NCBI GenBank assembly: GCA_902580335.1
Contig: CACHKE010000003.1
Span: forward strand, 1-64,000
Length of the DNA stretch: 64,000 nucleotides
Origin: an uncultured Pelagibacteraceae bacterium
GTDB lineage: Bacteria; Pseudomonadota; Alphaproteobacteria; Pelagibacterales; Pelagibacteraceae
Direction: 5' to 3'
A program made the position numbers and the translations under genes. The notes below the pieces were generated by a model, which saw only the letters and a list, made by a program, of their open reading frames with translations, was not told the origin of the DNA and ran no database searches. Position 1 is the stretch's first letter, and every line of letters starts with the position of its first letter. Positions 1-9,150 of this stretch are shown here, piece by piece.

Positions 1-221
1 TCAATTTTAACGGACAAAGATATAAAATTTTAAAAGCAGAAATTGGAAATGGAATTGGTAAAAATGGTGAGGTTATATCAGACGATCTTGAAATAGCGTG
101 TGGAGGTGAAAAATCTATTAAAGTTTTCGAAATACAGAGAGAGGGGAAAAAGGTTCAAAAAATTGGAGAGTTTATGCTTGGATCTCAAATCAGAAAAGGC
201 TCAATTATATCTAATGTTTAG
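1..221 (+). CDS. fmt: Methionyl-tRNA formyltransferase, C-terminal part (5' end outside window)
   Basis: An open frame enters from the left edge and stops at 219-221, giving about 72 residues. It reads as the C-terminal OB-fold domain of Fmt, including the family signatures FNGQRYKILKA and FEIQREGKKVQ and a terminal G-x-x-I-x-x-G segment. Fmt formylates initiator Met-tRNA in the cytoplasm, and this domain contacts the tRNA. Its stop codon overlaps the truA start by 8 nt, so the two are probably co-transcribed. Only the C-terminal domain is visible; the catalytic domain lies outside the window. Confidence 0.85.
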   Translation, partial: NFNGQRYKILKAEIGNGIGKNGEVISDDLEIACGGEKSIKVFEIQREGKKVQKIGEFMLGSQIRKGSIISNV

Positions 222-954
222 ATATCAAATATTGATAGAGTATGTAGGCACTAATTTTAGAGGTTGGCAAATTCAAACAAAGGGCAAAACTATACAAGGT
301 TATATCCAAGATAGAATTTCTAAATTATTAAAAGAAAAAATTATTTTATTTGGTGCTGGTAGATTAGACAAAGGAGTGCACGCACTTGAACAATCTGCTC
401 ATTTTGTGTGTAAAAAAAAAATTGAAAATTCGAATAAGCTTGTCAAATCTTTAAATCATTTTTTAAATAAGGAAATGATTTCAATCATTAAAATTAAGAA
501 AAAGGGTAATGATTTTCACGCGAGATTTTCTGCAAGAATGAGAATATATAAGTATATAATCATTAATCGTACCGGTAAACCAGTAATAGATCAAAATAGA
601 GCATGGCACATTATTAAAAAACTTGATTTAAAGATAATGAAAAAAGCTGCAAAAAAATTAGTTGGTACTAAAGATTTTTCTACCTTCAGAGCTTCAAGCT
701 GTAGAGCCAAAAGTCCAATTAAAACTATGAAATCCGTTAAAATTAAATCAAGAAATAATAAAATAGAAATAGAATTTCAATCTCAATCTTTTCTACAACA
801 GCAGGTTCGTTCAATGGTTGGTTGTCTAAAATATGTAGGTGAAAAAAAATGGTCTTTAAAAAAATTCAAATTTATTATGAACTCAAGAAAAAGGATTTTA
901 TGTGCGCCGCCGGCACCACCTGAAGGTCTCTATTTAGCGAAGGTTATTTATTAA
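214..954 (+). CDS. truA: tRNA pseudouridine(38-40) synthase TruA
   Basis: TruA converts uridines 38-40 of the anticodon stem-loop to pseudouridine. The product is 246 aa, normal for the family. The catalytic-loop motif GRLDKGVHA carries the nucleophilic aspartate at residue 52; the usual Thr before it is Leu here. The open frame extends 38 codons further upstream, but those codons lie inside fmt in another frame. The ATG at 214 starts the protein at MFRYQILIEYVGT, where TruA family members begin, and gives an 8-nt overlap with fmt. The 3' end overlaps the convergent SET-domain gene by 21 nt. Confidence 0.93.
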   Translation: MFRYQILIEYVGTNFRGWQIQTKGKTIQGYIQDRISKLLKEKIILFGAGRLDKGVHALEQSAHFVCKKKIENSNKLVKSLNHFLNKEMISIIKIKKKGNDFHARFSARMRIYKYIIINRTGKPVIDQNRAWHIIKKLDLKIMKKAAKKLVGTKDFSTFRASSCRAKSPIKTMKSVKIKSRNNKIEIEFQSQSFLQQQVRSMVGCLKYVGEKKWSLKKFKFIMNSRKRILCAPPAPPEGLYLAKVIY

Positions 955-1425
955 TTTTTTTTTGTTACTCATTGCAAACTTTTTACTTATTCTCCATCTA
1001 GACTCTTCTCTTACAATATACCCACAGCAATTTTTTGAACCACATTTACAAGGAAATTGTTTATAATCTTCATCATAACCAAATCCATAATCACAGGTAA
1101 ACTCCTCTCCTCTTTTAATATCACGAATTGCTGTAATCCATACTTTTAAACCTTTACCATTATAATCACAGTTATTATTGCAACTATGGTTTACAAGACC
1201 TGCAATATTCCATGAAAAATCTCCATCGAGAGTATATTTCTTATTTAATGTGAATAAGTAAATGGGTTTTTTATTATCAAACTTAATTGACTCATCCACC
1301 TCTTTGTTTGTTATAATCTTGCCAACGTAATTAATTATTTTTGTTCCTTCTTTAATATCGCGTGTAGCATAAAGACCTCTTCCTTTTTTATCAATTTTAG
1401 ATCTTTTAATTCTATAAAGTTTCAT
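934..1425 (-). CDS. SET-domain protein (putative protein lysine methyltransferase)
   Basis: The 163-aa protein is essentially a stand-alone SET domain with a post-SET zinc cluster. Visible motifs are KGRGLYA (14-20), the NHSC motif (79-82) and EEFTCDYG (107-114), which together form the pseudoknotted SAM/lysine site. A post-SET CxCx4C follows at C126, C128 and C133. SET proteins transfer methyl groups from SAM to protein lysines; the bacterial substrate here is unknown. It is the last gene of the minus-strand run, 30 nt downstream of an HDAC-family gene, so the two may be co-expressed. There is no signal peptide, so it should be cytoplasmic. The family call is strong; the substrate is not known. 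Confidence 0.85.
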   Translation of the reverse strand: MKLYRIKRSKIDKKGRGLYATRDIKEGTKIINYVGKIITNKEVDESIKFDNKKPIYLFTLNKKYTLDGDFSWNIAGLVNHSCNNNCDYNGKGLKVWITAIRDIKRGEEFTCDYGFGYDEDYKQFPCKCGSKNCCGYIVREESRWRISKKFAMSNKKKLINNLR

Positions 1426-1455
1426 ATGAGTGAATTATTATTAACTTAATTTAAA

Positions 1456-2379
1456 TCAATTAAATTCTACAAGTGCGTTAACATGTTCATTAGCACTTTC
1501 AGATAATGCATTTAAATCATAACCACCCTCAAGAATAGAGACAACTTTCCCTTTAGTGAACTCGTTGGTAGCAGCTAAAGTTCTTTTAGTAATTTCGTAG
1601 AAGTCTTTTGATTTAAGTTTAAATTGAGCTAAAGGATCATCTTTATGAGCATCAAAACCTGCCGAGAATATAAGAAAATCAGGTTTATAATTAACTAACC
1701 TATCTAAAACTCTATCAAATGCATTAAAATATTCCTCCGAGTTTGTGCCTGCTGGCAAAGGTATATTTAAAGAGTTATTAAAATCACCCTTATCTTTATC
1801 TGTGCCTCCTCCAGGATAAAAAGGATATTGGTGTGTTGAAATATATAATGAATGTTTATTATTACGCATAACATCATAATTTCCATTTCCCCAGTGCACA
1901 TCAAAATCTACACATGCAACCCTCTTATATTTATAATTTTTAATTAAATAATTAGTTGCTATCCCAGCGTTTGATATACAACAAAATCCCATTGCTTTAT
2001 CCTTTTCTGCATGATGTCCAGGAGGCCTTGCTAGACAAAATGCGTTCTTAAACTCTTTATTTTCAATTCCATCTATCGCCTTAATTGTTGAGCCAGCTGC
2101 ATCAAATACTGCTTTTTTACTGTCAGGTGATATTACAGTATCTCCATCTAAAAACTTTAGACCCTTTTGAGGAAATGAACTATTTAAATTATTAATATAT
2201 TCCTTTGAATGTGTCATTGCCAATATATCATCAGGCACAATACCTGGTTTTTCCCAAATTAGATCATTTCTTTTTTTTAATTTTTCTCTTATAGCAATTA
2301 CTCTTTTAGGCTGTTCAGGATGACCGTTACCAGTATCATGTTTTTCATAAGAGTCAGAATTTATAATTGCTGTATTCAT
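1456..2379 (-). CDS. Histone deacetylase/AcuC-family amidohydrolase
   Basis: This 307-aa protein belongs to the class II histone deacetylase/acetoin utilisation/acetylpolyamine amidohydrolase superfamily, zinc enzymes that remove acetyl groups from lysines or polyamines. The catalytic pair lies in RPPGHHAE (H122/H123). Zinc ligands are provided by DFDVHWGNG (D160, H162) and by the Asp in SAGFDAHKDDP. The N-terminal HPEQPKR motif is typical of this class. The ATG overlaps the dapE stop by 4 nt, indicating translational coupling. The substrate could be acetyl-lysine on a protein or an acetylated polyamine; the sequence does not decide. Confidence 0.88.
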   Translation of the reverse strand: MNTAIINSDSYEKHDTGNGHPEQPKRVIAIREKLKKRNDLIWEKPGIVPDDILAMTHSKEYINNLNSSFPQKGLKFLDGDTVISPDSKKAVFDAAGSTIKAIDGIENKEFKNAFCLARPPGHHAEKDKAMGFCCISNAGIATNYLIKNYKYKRVACVDFDVHWGNGNYDVMRNNKHSLYISTHQYPFYPGGGTDKDKGDFNNSLNIPLPAGTNSEEYFNAFDRVLDRLVNYKPDFLIFSAGFDAHKDDPLAQFKLKSKDFYEITKRTLAATNEFTKGKVVSILEGGYDLNALSESANEHVNALVEFN

Positions 2380-3533
2380 TTGAAATAATTTTTTAAAATA
2401 CTTTCATAAATTTTGGTGAGGTTTTTAAGATCTTTAAGAGATACCGCCTCATCAGTTTTATGCATGGTTCGTCCTACTAAGCCAAATTCTAAACCAGGTG
2501 ATATTTTTCTTATAAATCTTAAATCTGATGTTCCACCTGTTGTCGATAATTTTGGTTTTAATTTAGTTATCTTTTTAATAATATTTTGTATCATAAATGT
2601 TGTTTTGTTAGGTTTTGTTAAAAAAGCTTCACCAGAAACTCTGTACTCAATTTTAAATTTTGATTTTTTTTTCTTAGTTACGTTTCTGAAAATTTTATTA
2701 AGTCTTTTTTTAATAGAATTTGAGGAATGTCTATTATTAAACCTTATATTAAAGGTAGCTTCAGCTGTGGCTGGAATAACATTATCTGCGGTATTGTTTA
2801 TATTTATTTTAGTAACCTCTAAGTTTGTAGGTTGAAAATCTTTAGTTCCTTTATCGAACTTAATTTCCTTTAATTCTTTTAAAATATTTACAATTGTAGT
2901 TGAGGGATTATTTGCTCTAGAAGGATATGCAACGTGACCTTGGTGACCAAATATAATTAATTTACCAGTTATACTGCCTCTTCGACCAATTTTAATCATT
3001 TCACCCAAAACATTTGGATTAGTTGGTTCACCGACTAAGCAAAAATTAATCTTCTCTCTTTTTTTTCTCAAAAACTCTACAACTTTTTTTGTACCATTGA
3101 CTGCATCACCCTCCTCGTCGCCTGTTATCAACAGACTAATTGATCCATTAAATTTTTTATTTTTTGACAAAAACATGCTTACAGCAGAAACAAAAGCTGC
3201 AATAGAACTTTTCATATCATTTGCACCTCTTCCAATTAAGTGACCTCGTTTGATAGATGGTCTGAATGGATTAGTTGTCCAATCTTTAATGTTTCCTGGA
3301 GGTACAACATCTAGGTGACCTGCATAACAGAAGTTTGGACTTTTACTTCCGAACCTTGCATATAAATTTTTAACAGGCTTAAAGCCCCTTTCTTTAAATT
3401 CGAGTATTCTTGTTTTGAAACCAAGTCTTTTCAATTTTTTTTCTAAAAATTTCATGACTCCAGCATCTACAGGAGTAATTGAAGGAAATCTAATTAGCTC
3501 TTTAGCTAATTGTAACTCATTTAAAGTTTTCAT
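2376..3533 (-). CDS. dapE: Succinyl-diaminopimelate desuccinylase
   Basis: DapE hydrolyses N-succinyl-LL-diaminopimelate in the succinylase branch of lysine/meso-DAP synthesis. The 385-aa length fits the family. The M20 metallopeptidase signatures are present: AGHLDVVPPG with metal-binding His and Asp, then GRGANDMKSS, the GDEEGDAVNG acidic pair, and a late GGTSDLRF segment with a C-terminal metal-ligand His in GRTMHKTDE. It lies just downstream of dapD (1-nt gap), which makes the substrate precursor two steps earlier, and overlaps the deacetylase gene by 4 nt. Confidence 0.94.
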   Translation of the reverse strand: MKTLNELQLAKELIRFPSITPVDAGVMKFLEKKLKRLGFKTRILEFKERGFKPVKNLYARFGSKSPNFCYAGHLDVVPPGNIKDWTTNPFRPSIKRGHLIGRGANDMKSSIAAFVSAVSMFLSKNKKFNGSISLLITGDEEGDAVNGTKKVVEFLRKKREKINFCLVGEPTNPNVLGEMIKIGRRGSITGKLIIFGHQGHVAYPSRANNPSTTIVNILKELKEIKFDKGTKDFQPTNLEVTKININNTADNVIPATAEATFNIRFNNRHSSNSIKKRLNKIFRNVTKKKKSKFKIEYRVSGEAFLTKPNKTTFMIQNIIKKITKLKPKLSTTGGTSDLRFIRKISPGLEFGLVGRTMHKTDEAVSLKDLKNLTKIYESILKNYFK

Positions 3534-3534
3534 T

Positions 3535-4362
3535 TTAGTCTCGTAAAAGGTCGTTTATAGAAGTTTTTGACCTTGTTTTTTCATCTACCTGCTTAATTAT
3601 TACAGCACAGTACAACGATGGTGCAGCCGAGTTATTTTTGTCTGGCAAAGAACCTGGAACAACAACTGAGTACGGTGGAATTTTACCATAAGTGATATTT
3701 CCAGTTTTTCGATCAACTATTTTAGTGGATTGACCTATATACATACCCATACTTAAAACTGAACCTTCCCCAACAATCACTCCCTCAACAACTTCTGACA
3801 TAGCTCCAAGGAAAACATTATCCTCGATTATGGTAGGTAAAGCTTGTGCAGGTTCTAAAACTCCACCAACTCCTGATCCTGCTGAGATATGACAATTTTT
3901 TCCGATTTGGCAACAGCTACCTGCTCTTGCAAATGTATCTATCATTGTTCCTTCATCAATATAAGCTCCAATATTTACATAGCACGGCATTAAAACAGCA
4001 TTTTTTCCAACAAATGATCCCTTTCTTACTGGAGAATTAGGAACCATTCTAAAGCCAGCTCTTTCATGATCTTCTTTCGACCAACCCGCAGTTTTACCTT
4101 TTAATAAGTGAGATTTATCATACCAACTACTATAAGGACCATTTAAGTTTTCCATTGGATAAATTCTAAAACTTAGCATAATCGCTTTTTTTAGGTGTTG
4201 ATGAGTTACCCATTCTCCATTTATTTTTTCAGCAACTCTTGATTTACCACTATCCAAGTCATTTATTACTTGATTGATTGCATCCTTTAAAGATTGATCA
4301 GAATTTGGATTTATTTGATCTTTGTTTTCCCAAGCATCATTTATAATTTTTTCTATAGACAT
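3535..4362 (-). CDS. dapD: Tetrahydrodipicolinate N-succinyltransferase
   Basis: DapD uses succinyl-CoA to succinylate tetrahydrodipicolinate in lysine/DAP synthesis. The 275-aa product has the all-helical N-terminal domain followed by a left-handed parallel beta-helix of hexapeptide repeats (roughly 105-230, including [20 protein letters not shown] and [19 protein letters not shown]). The length matches the family. It sits between a HAD phosphatase gene and dapE, with 1-3 nt spacing, in the same transcription unit. Confidence 0.95.
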   Translation of the reverse strand: MSIEKIINDAWENKDQINPNSDQSLKDAINQVINDLDSGKSRVAEKINGEWVTHQHLKKAIMLSFRIYPMENLNGPYSSWYDKSHLLKGKTAGWSKEDHERAGFRMVPNSPVRKGSFVGKNAVLMPCYVNIGAYIDEGTMIDTFARAGSCCQIGKNCHISAGSGVGGVLEPAQALPTIIEDNVFLGAMSEVVEGVIVGEGSVLSMGMYIGQSTKIVDRKTGNITYGKIPPYSVVVPGSLPDKNNSAAPSLYCAVIIKQVDEKTRSKTSINDLLRD

Positions 4363-4365
4363 AAT

Positions 4366-5058
4366 TTATTGACTTTTTAATAACCTTATTTCCTTAAGAA
4401 ATAAAGACAGATTTTCAATTTTATGAGAAATATAATCTTTATCAGAATCCATCTTACCAAAATGTTCATCATTAATTAACCAAACAGTTGCACATCCTCT
4501 TTCATAACCAATACTAAGGTTTTTTGCGATATCTTCTATATAAATGGTTTCTTTTGGATTTAATCCAAATTTTTTAACCATTAAATCAAAAGTTTTAGCC
4601 TCAGGTTTTGGCACATACCCAGCATCTTTAATATCAAAAACCCTATCCCTTCCAAAGAGATCATATACTCCTAGATGGGTTAAAATATTTTTAGCATGTT
4701 CCGCGCTCCCATTTGTAAAAATAAACTTTTCCATTTCTAATTTTTCAAGTTCATTCCTCATAATCTTGTCCTCTTTCATAAATGAAAGATCTATTGTGTG
4801 GACATATTTTAGGAATTCTTCTGGGGGTATATCATGATGTATCATTAAACCATTCAAACTAGTATTGTATTTGTAAAAATAATCAGTCTGTAATTTTTTT
4901 GCTTCTTCCATATCTATTTTAAGTCTCTCAGATATGAACATTGTCATTCTTTGCGATACCTGGCCAAACACCTTCCCTAAAGAGTAGTTATTGTGTTTAC
5001 CATAACAAACCCCATCAAGATCCAACAGCAGATATTTCATTTCTTTAAAATTTTTCAT
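4366..5058 (-). CDS. HAD-family pyrimidine 5'-nucleotidase-like hydrolase
   Basis: The 230-aa protein has the HAD phosphohydrolase motifs: motif I LLLDLDGVCYG, motif II FTNGS near residue 115, a lysine in KPEAKTF, and motif III YIEDIAKN. The pattern and spacing resemble the Sdt1/PpsA-like pyrimidine 5'-nucleotidase subfamily found beside argB in many alphaproteobacteria. The physiological substrate is inferred from the subfamily only. Its start overlaps the argB stop by 4 nt, so it is part of the argB-dapD-dapE run. Confidence 0.8.
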   Translation of the reverse strand: MKNFKEMKYLLLDLDGVCYGKHNNYSLGKVFGQVSQRMTMFISERLKIDMEEAKKLQTDYFYKYNTSLNGLMIHHDIPPEEFLKYVHTIDLSFMKEDKIMRNELEKLEMEKFIFTNGSAEHAKNILTHLGVYDLFGRDRVFDIKDAGYVPKPEAKTFDLMVKKFGLNPKETIYIEDIAKNLSIGYERGCATVWLINDEHFGKMDSDKDYISHKIENLSLFLKEIRLLKSQ

Positions 5059-5903
5059 TTTCTAATCAAAGTTCCAGAGCCCTTATCGGAAAAAATTTCA
5101 AATAATATAGAGTGTTGTTTTCTACCATCAATTATTCCAACTGCTGTTACTCCGTTGTTCACAGCATCCAAACAAGTATTAATTTTAGGTATCATACCTT
5201 CAGTAATTGTATTATCCTCAATCATTTTCAAAATTTCTGATGAAGAGATTTCATCAATTAGTTTTTTGTCTTTATTTAGAACTCCTTCAACATTAGTCAT
5301 TAATAGTAATCTTCTAGATTTTAATGACTTTGCAATTGCACCTGCAGCTGTATCTCCGTTGATATTATATGGATGATCGTCATTTCCTAGACCTAATGGT
5401 GAAATTATTGGGACTTGTTTTTTATTAAGAATTTTCTTAATTAAATTGTTATCAATTTCATTAGGTATCCCCACAAAACCAAGCTCTTTAGCCTCTGGAG
5501 TTACTTTAATTATATTATTTTTTTTTGTATGGATTGAGACAGCATCAGTTCCAAATTTTCTCAAAGAGTCAACAATATCATTGTTAAAATCAATTAAAAC
5601 TGACTCAACGATGTTTATAATTTTTTCATCAGTTACCCTTAAACCTCTAATAAATTTTGATTGAATATTTGATTTGTCTAGTTCTCTTTTTATTCTAGGA
5701 CCTCCTCCATGAACAACTGTAAAAGAAATACCTAGTTTATTTAGTATGTTTATATCTGTTATAAAATTATCAAAGATTTTTCTGTCTATAAAAACATTTC
5801 CTCCATATTTTATTACGATGAAATCATTTTTATATTTTTCTATATATTTAGAAACCTCATCTATTGGTGGCCCATCTTTGGGAAGTATTTTTTCTAAATC
5901 CAT
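5055..5903 (-). CDS. argB: Acetylglutamate kinase
   Basis: ArgB phosphorylates N-acetylglutamate in the second step of arginine synthesis. The 282-aa protein shows the amino-acid kinase fold: VIKYGGNVF near the N-terminus, VVHGGGPRI for substrate/ATP binding, NINGDTAAGAIA, and a C-terminal EGMIPKINTCLDAV motif. It follows yidC by 28 nt. In many alphaproteobacteria engB (yihA) separates yidC and argB; it is absent here. Other arginine genes in this window are argD, argF and argJ. Confidence 0.95.
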   Translation of the reverse strand: MDLEKILPKDGPPIDEVSKYIEKYKNDFIVIKYGGNVFIDRKIFDNFITDINILNKLGISFTVVHGGGPRIKRELDKSNIQSKFIRGLRVTDEKIINIVESVLIDFNNDIVDSLRKFGTDAVSIHTKKNNIIKVTPEAKELGFVGIPNEIDNNLIKKILNKKQVPIISPLGLGNDDHPYNINGDTAAGAIAKSLKSRRLLLMTNVEGVLNKDKKLIDEISSSEILKMIEDNTITEGMIPKINTCLDAVNNGVTAVGIIDGRKQHSILFEIFSDKGSGTLIRK

Positions 5904-5931
5904 TTATTTATCGTCGTATGATAATCAATTT

Positions 5932-7611
5932 TTAAGTGACAGTCTTAACAGTTGTTCTTTTCATAATGAATACTTGTTGGGCCATAGTTAAAATGTTATT
6001 CACAGTCCAATAAATTACTAATCCACTTGGAAATGGTGCTAATATTACAGTCAAAAAAAGTGGAAAAAACATAAATATTTTTGCTTGCATAGGATCAGTA
6101 GGAGCGGGATTTAATTTTTGTTGTACCCACATAGAAACTCCCATTGCAACAGGCCAAGCACCAATCATTAAAAATGATGGTACATCATAAGGTAACAGTC
6201 CAAATAAATTGAATATACTTGTGGGATCTCGTTCACTTAAATCATGAATCCATCCATAAAATGGCATATGTCTCATTTCAATTGTAACAAATAAAACTTT
6301 ATACAAAGCAAAAAAAACTGGTATCTGAACAAGAATTGGAAGACAGCCAGACATTGGGTTGACTTTTTCTTTTTTATATAAAGCCATCATTTCTTGTTGT
6401 AATTTCATTTTATCATTCTTATGAAGCTCTTTTAATCTTACCATTTCAGGAGTAAGCGCTTTCATTTTTGCCATGCTTCTAAAAGAAAAATTTGCTAAAG
6501 GAAAGAAAACTAAACGAATACATATTGTTATAGCTATAATCGCTAATCCGTAATTACCAAGCAGTTTGAAAAAATAATCAATTCCAAAAAACAAAGGTTT
6601 AGTTATGAAATATAAGAAACCCCAATCAATAACTAAGTCAAATTTATCGATAGCTAAATTTTTTGCGTAACCATCAATAACATCCACTCTTTTAGCAGCA
6701 ACTATAATTTGTAAATTTTCTTCAATAGAATTATTTGGACCTAATTCAAGAGGTTCAGTTGCGATAAAATTAGCCCTAAATTTATCTTTATAATCAAAGG
6801 TTGTTTTAAATTCTTTATTTTGTGGAGGTATTAATGATGTAATCCAATATTTGTCACTTATACCTAACCAACCTTTTTGAGCAGTTTTTGTAAATTTTTT
6901 TTCTTGAATATCGTCATAATCTTCCTCAATCAACTCATCATCTAAAGTCGCAATCAACCCTTCATGAAGAATTAAAAAGTCTATTATGTCTGGGATCTCA
7001 TTTCTTATAATCTGACCGTAAGAATAAAAGTTATACTTACCATTTGTTTTGTTTATTACTTTTTGCTTGATTGAAAATAAATATTTGTCATCTAAAGAAA
7101 TTTCTTTTTCAAAAGTAATTCCTTGATCATTTGTCCAAGATAATTTTACTGAAGAGTTCTCAGTTAATTTTTTATTTCCCTTTATAGACCAGATAGTCTC
7201 TGATGTAGGAATATCTATATTTTTATCTGAGGTTACAAATCCACTTTCAATCAGATAACCTTCTTTAATATTTCTTGGGCCTAACAGAGTTATTTTTTCG
7301 TCACCATCAAGTTCAATATTATAATTTTTGAAAGTTAGATCGTCTATTGCTGCGCCTTTTAAAGATATCGAACCAATTACATTTGAATTTTCAAATTCAA
7401 CTCTCTCACTTTCAGTTAATGCGTCTTTTCTCGAAATTTCAATAAAAGTATCTTTTTGTTCTAAGCTTGGTGTATCAGTATTTTGCTCAATTTTTTCTTT
7501 CTCAACAAGGTTTTGATTTGTTGTTGATTTTTCAGGAACAAAAAATAATGAATATAAAACAATTACTGCCGAGGATAATGCTATAGCTGCTATTGTATTT
7601 TTTGAGTCCAT
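5932..7611 (-). CDS. yidC: Membrane protein insertase YidC
   Basis: YidC inserts and folds inner-membrane proteins, alone or with SecYEG. The 559-aa product has an N-terminal transmembrane anchor (residues 6-25), a large periplasmic domain, and a C-terminal OXA1-like membrane core from about residue 340 with the signatures MKALTPEMVRLKELHKNDK and NPMSGCLPILVQIPVFFALY. Length and order match Gram-negative YidC. It shares its first base with the last base of yidD and belongs to the classical rpmH-rnpA-yidD-yidC cluster. Confidence 0.96.
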   Translation of the reverse strand: MDSKNTIAAIALSSAVIVLYSLFFVPEKSTTNQNLVEKEKIEQNTDTPSLEQKDTFIEISRKDALTESERVEFENSNVIGSISLKGAAIDDLTFKNYNIELDGDEKITLLGPRNIKEGYLIESGFVTSDKNIDIPTSETIWSIKGNKKLTENSSVKLSWTNDQGITFEKEISLDDKYLFSIKQKVINKTNGKYNFYSYGQIIRNEIPDIIDFLILHEGLIATLDDELIEEDYDDIQEKKFTKTAQKGWLGISDKYWITSLIPPQNKEFKTTFDYKDKFRANFIATEPLELGPNNSIEENLQIIVAAKRVDVIDGYAKNLAIDKFDLVIDWGFLYFITKPLFFGIDYFFKLLGNYGLAIIAITICIRLVFFPLANFSFRSMAKMKALTPEMVRLKELHKNDKMKLQQEMMALYKKEKVNPMSGCLPILVQIPVFFALYKVLFVTIEMRHMPFYGWIHDLSERDPTSIFNLFGLLPYDVPSFLMIGAWPVAMGVSMWVQQKLNPAPTDPMQAKIFMFFPLFLTVILAPFPSGLVIYWTVNNILTMAQQVFIMKRTTVKTVT

Positions 7612-7850
7612 TATTTTTTTACTTTTATTTCTTTTTTAACTGGATCAAATCCACTATTACCCCATGGGTGGCATGATATAATCCTTTTAAAACCAAGCGA
7701 AAGACCTTTAAAGAAGCCGTAATTTTTGAGAGCCTCAATAGTATATTCAGAACAAGTTGGTAGGTATCTGCACGAGGGACCAATTAAAGGACTTATCAAA
7801 TATTTGTAAATTTTAATAAATTTGATCAAAGTGTAAGTAAAAATATTCAT
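7611..7850 (-). CDS. yidD: Membrane protein insertion efficiency factor YidD
   Basis: This small 79-aa protein carries the YidD signature: an N-terminal amphipathic/hydrophobic stretch, then [19 protein letters not shown], then the [14 protein letters not shown] motif. YidD sits at the cytoplasmic face of the inner membrane and assists YidC-dependent insertion. It overlaps the end of rnpA by 4 nt and abuts yidC, the standard arrangement. Confidence 0.95.
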   Translation of the reverse strand: MNIFTYTLIKFIKIYKYLISPLIGPSCRYLPTCSEYTIEALKNYGFFKGLSLGFKRIISCHPWGNSGFDPVKKEIKVKK

Positions 7851-8191
7851 TTTTTTATTTTATTAAATTCTTGAAATAAGGTTTCTTTTATTTTTTTAAA
7901 TTCATTATTTAGCATAGTTGGCTTAGCAATAACAAGATATGAATAATTAAGATTTATCGATATTTCCTTAGATGCGTCATTCATAATGTTTCTGAGTCTT
8001 CTTTTTATTTTATTTCTCTTAACTGCATTTCCAATTTTTTTCTTAGTCACGAATGAAATATTTAATTTTTTTTTATCTTTATTATTTAGAACACCAAAAA
8101 ATATAGTAGCATATTTGTTTGATATTTTTTTATTTTTGAGAAGGCTTTTAAATTCTTCGTTCTTTGAAAGAGCAAGTATTTTGCTTTTCAT
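7847..8191 (-). CDS. rnpA: Ribonuclease P protein component
   Basis: RnpA binds RNase P RNA and helps cleave 5' leaders from pre-tRNAs. The 114-aa basic protein contains the family's RNA-binding RNR-like motif in [16 protein letters not shown] (roughly 56-71) and [11 protein letters not shown] just before it. It lies 3 nt downstream of rpmH in the universally conserved rpmH-rnpA pair. Confidence 0.92.
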   Translation of the reverse strand: MKSKILALSKNEEFKSLLKNKKISNKYATIFFGVLNNKDKKKLNISFVTKKKIGNAVKRNKIKRRLRNIMNDASKEISINLNYSYLVIAKPTMLNNEFKKIKETLFQEFNKIKK

Positions 8192-8194
8192 TAT

Positions 8195-8335
8195 TTAACC
8201 AGAAACAGTTAAAGATTTTCTGCCTCTAGCTCTTCTTCTAGCTAAAAGTTTTTTACCACCTTTTGTCCTCATTTTTGATCTAAACCCGTGTTTTCTAGCT
8301 CTTTTTATTTTAGAAGGTTGGTATGTTCTTTTCAT
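8195..8335 (-). CDS. rpmH: 50S ribosomal protein L34
   Basis: Reading the minus strand from the ATG at 8333-8335 gives a 46-aa protein beginning [17 protein letters not shown] and ending in a Lys/Arg-rich [14 protein letters not shown]. This is a textbook L34, a small rRNA-binding protein of the large subunit. It heads the rpmH-rnpA-yidD-yidC run and is preceded by a good sigma-70-like promoter. Confidence 0.97.
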   Translation of the reverse strand: MKRTYQPSKIKRARKHGFRSKMRTKGGKKLLARRRARGRKSLTVSG

Positions 8336-8367
8336 AAAAGTGATTTAAATTTATTTAAATTTCGATC

Positions 8368-8396
8368 TTTATAATAATTAAATATATAAATAGCAA
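8368..8396 (-). promoter_or_regulatory. Sigma-70-type promoter of the rpmH operon
   Basis: On the minus strand a -35 TTGCTA (8391-8396) and a -10 TATAAA (8368-8373) are separated by exactly 17 nt, leaving a leader of about 25 nt before rpmH. The call rests on consensus match and position. Confidence 0.6.
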
Positions 8397-8427
8397 ATAT
8401 AAGATTTTATAAATACGATGGTTAATA

Positions 8428-9150
8428 ATGGAAAAAACTAAAAAAATTAAATTATTTATCGGATTATCTTATCTAGCTCTAATAATTGTATTTTTATTTT
8501 TGTTTTTTTCAAAATTTAGTCTTCAGGAAATAACCTCATATGATTTTATAAGAGACAATAGATTATATTTTAACGAAATTAAAAGTTCTAATTTATTTTT
8601 GGTATTCATAATTTTTTTGTTTTTTACAATATTGTGGGTATTCCCGTTTTTAGGATTCGGAGCACCAATTTCGTTGCTTGGAGGATTTCTTTTTGGTCCG
8701 TGGCTTGGTACAATAGTTGTTGTCTTGGGTTTGAGTGTGGGAGCAACTTTTCTATATATGTTTGGTAACTATTTTTTAAAAGATTTTATAAAAGAAAAGT
8801 TCCTGAACAGATTTCAAAAACTCGAAACTAAATTCAAAAATTCAGAATTCATTTACTTATTGATTTACAGGTTTATAGGGGGAGTTCCATGGCAATTAAG
8901 CTGTCTTTTGCCAACCCTTTTTAATGTAAAAGTATCTAACTTTTTTTTTGCAACATTAGTTGGAATTGTTCCTCAAATTTTTTTAGCTGTTTCGATTGGC
9001 AGTGGACTTGAAAAGATTATTCAAGGAAATTCACAAATTCCTAACATAACCGATGTAATTTTTTCTCCTGATATATATATACCAATTTTGGCATTTATAT
9101 TTTTAGTCTTGATAACAATTTTTTTAAGAAAGTTATTTTACAAAAATTAG
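8428..9150 (+). CDS. TVP38/TMEM64 (VTT-domain) family membrane protein
   Basis: This 240-aa protein has about six hydrophobic segments and the VTT/SNARE-associated (DedA-like) core. The core includes a glycine-rich GAPISLLGGFLFGPWLG segment (about 86-102), a YRFIGGVPWQL motif near 150-160, and a C-terminal membrane helix followed by a basic tail. Members act in bacterial inner membranes, and some related proteins are lipid scramblases or transporters; the substrate here is unknown. It is divergent from rpmH, and its stop codon is immediately followed by the CCA end of a tRNA gene on the other strand. Confidence 0.82.
   Translation: MEKTKKIKLFIGLSYLALIIVFLFLFFSKFSLQEITSYDFIRDNRLYFNEIKSSNLFLVFIIFLFFTILWVFPFLGFGAPISLLGGFLFGPWLGTIVVVLGLSVGATFLYMFGNYFLKDFIKEKFLNRFQKLETKFKNSEFIYLLIYRFIGGVPWQLSCLLPTLFNVKVSNFFFATLVGIVPQIFLAVSIGSGLEKIIQGNSQIPNITDVIFSPDIYIPILAFIFLVLITIFLRKLFYKN

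Noticed and set aside
2413-2835. 140-codon hydrophobic ORF antisense to dapE
   Set aside because: Hydrophobic antisense frames are expected opposite Lys/Asn-rich AT-rich genes; dapE is clear.
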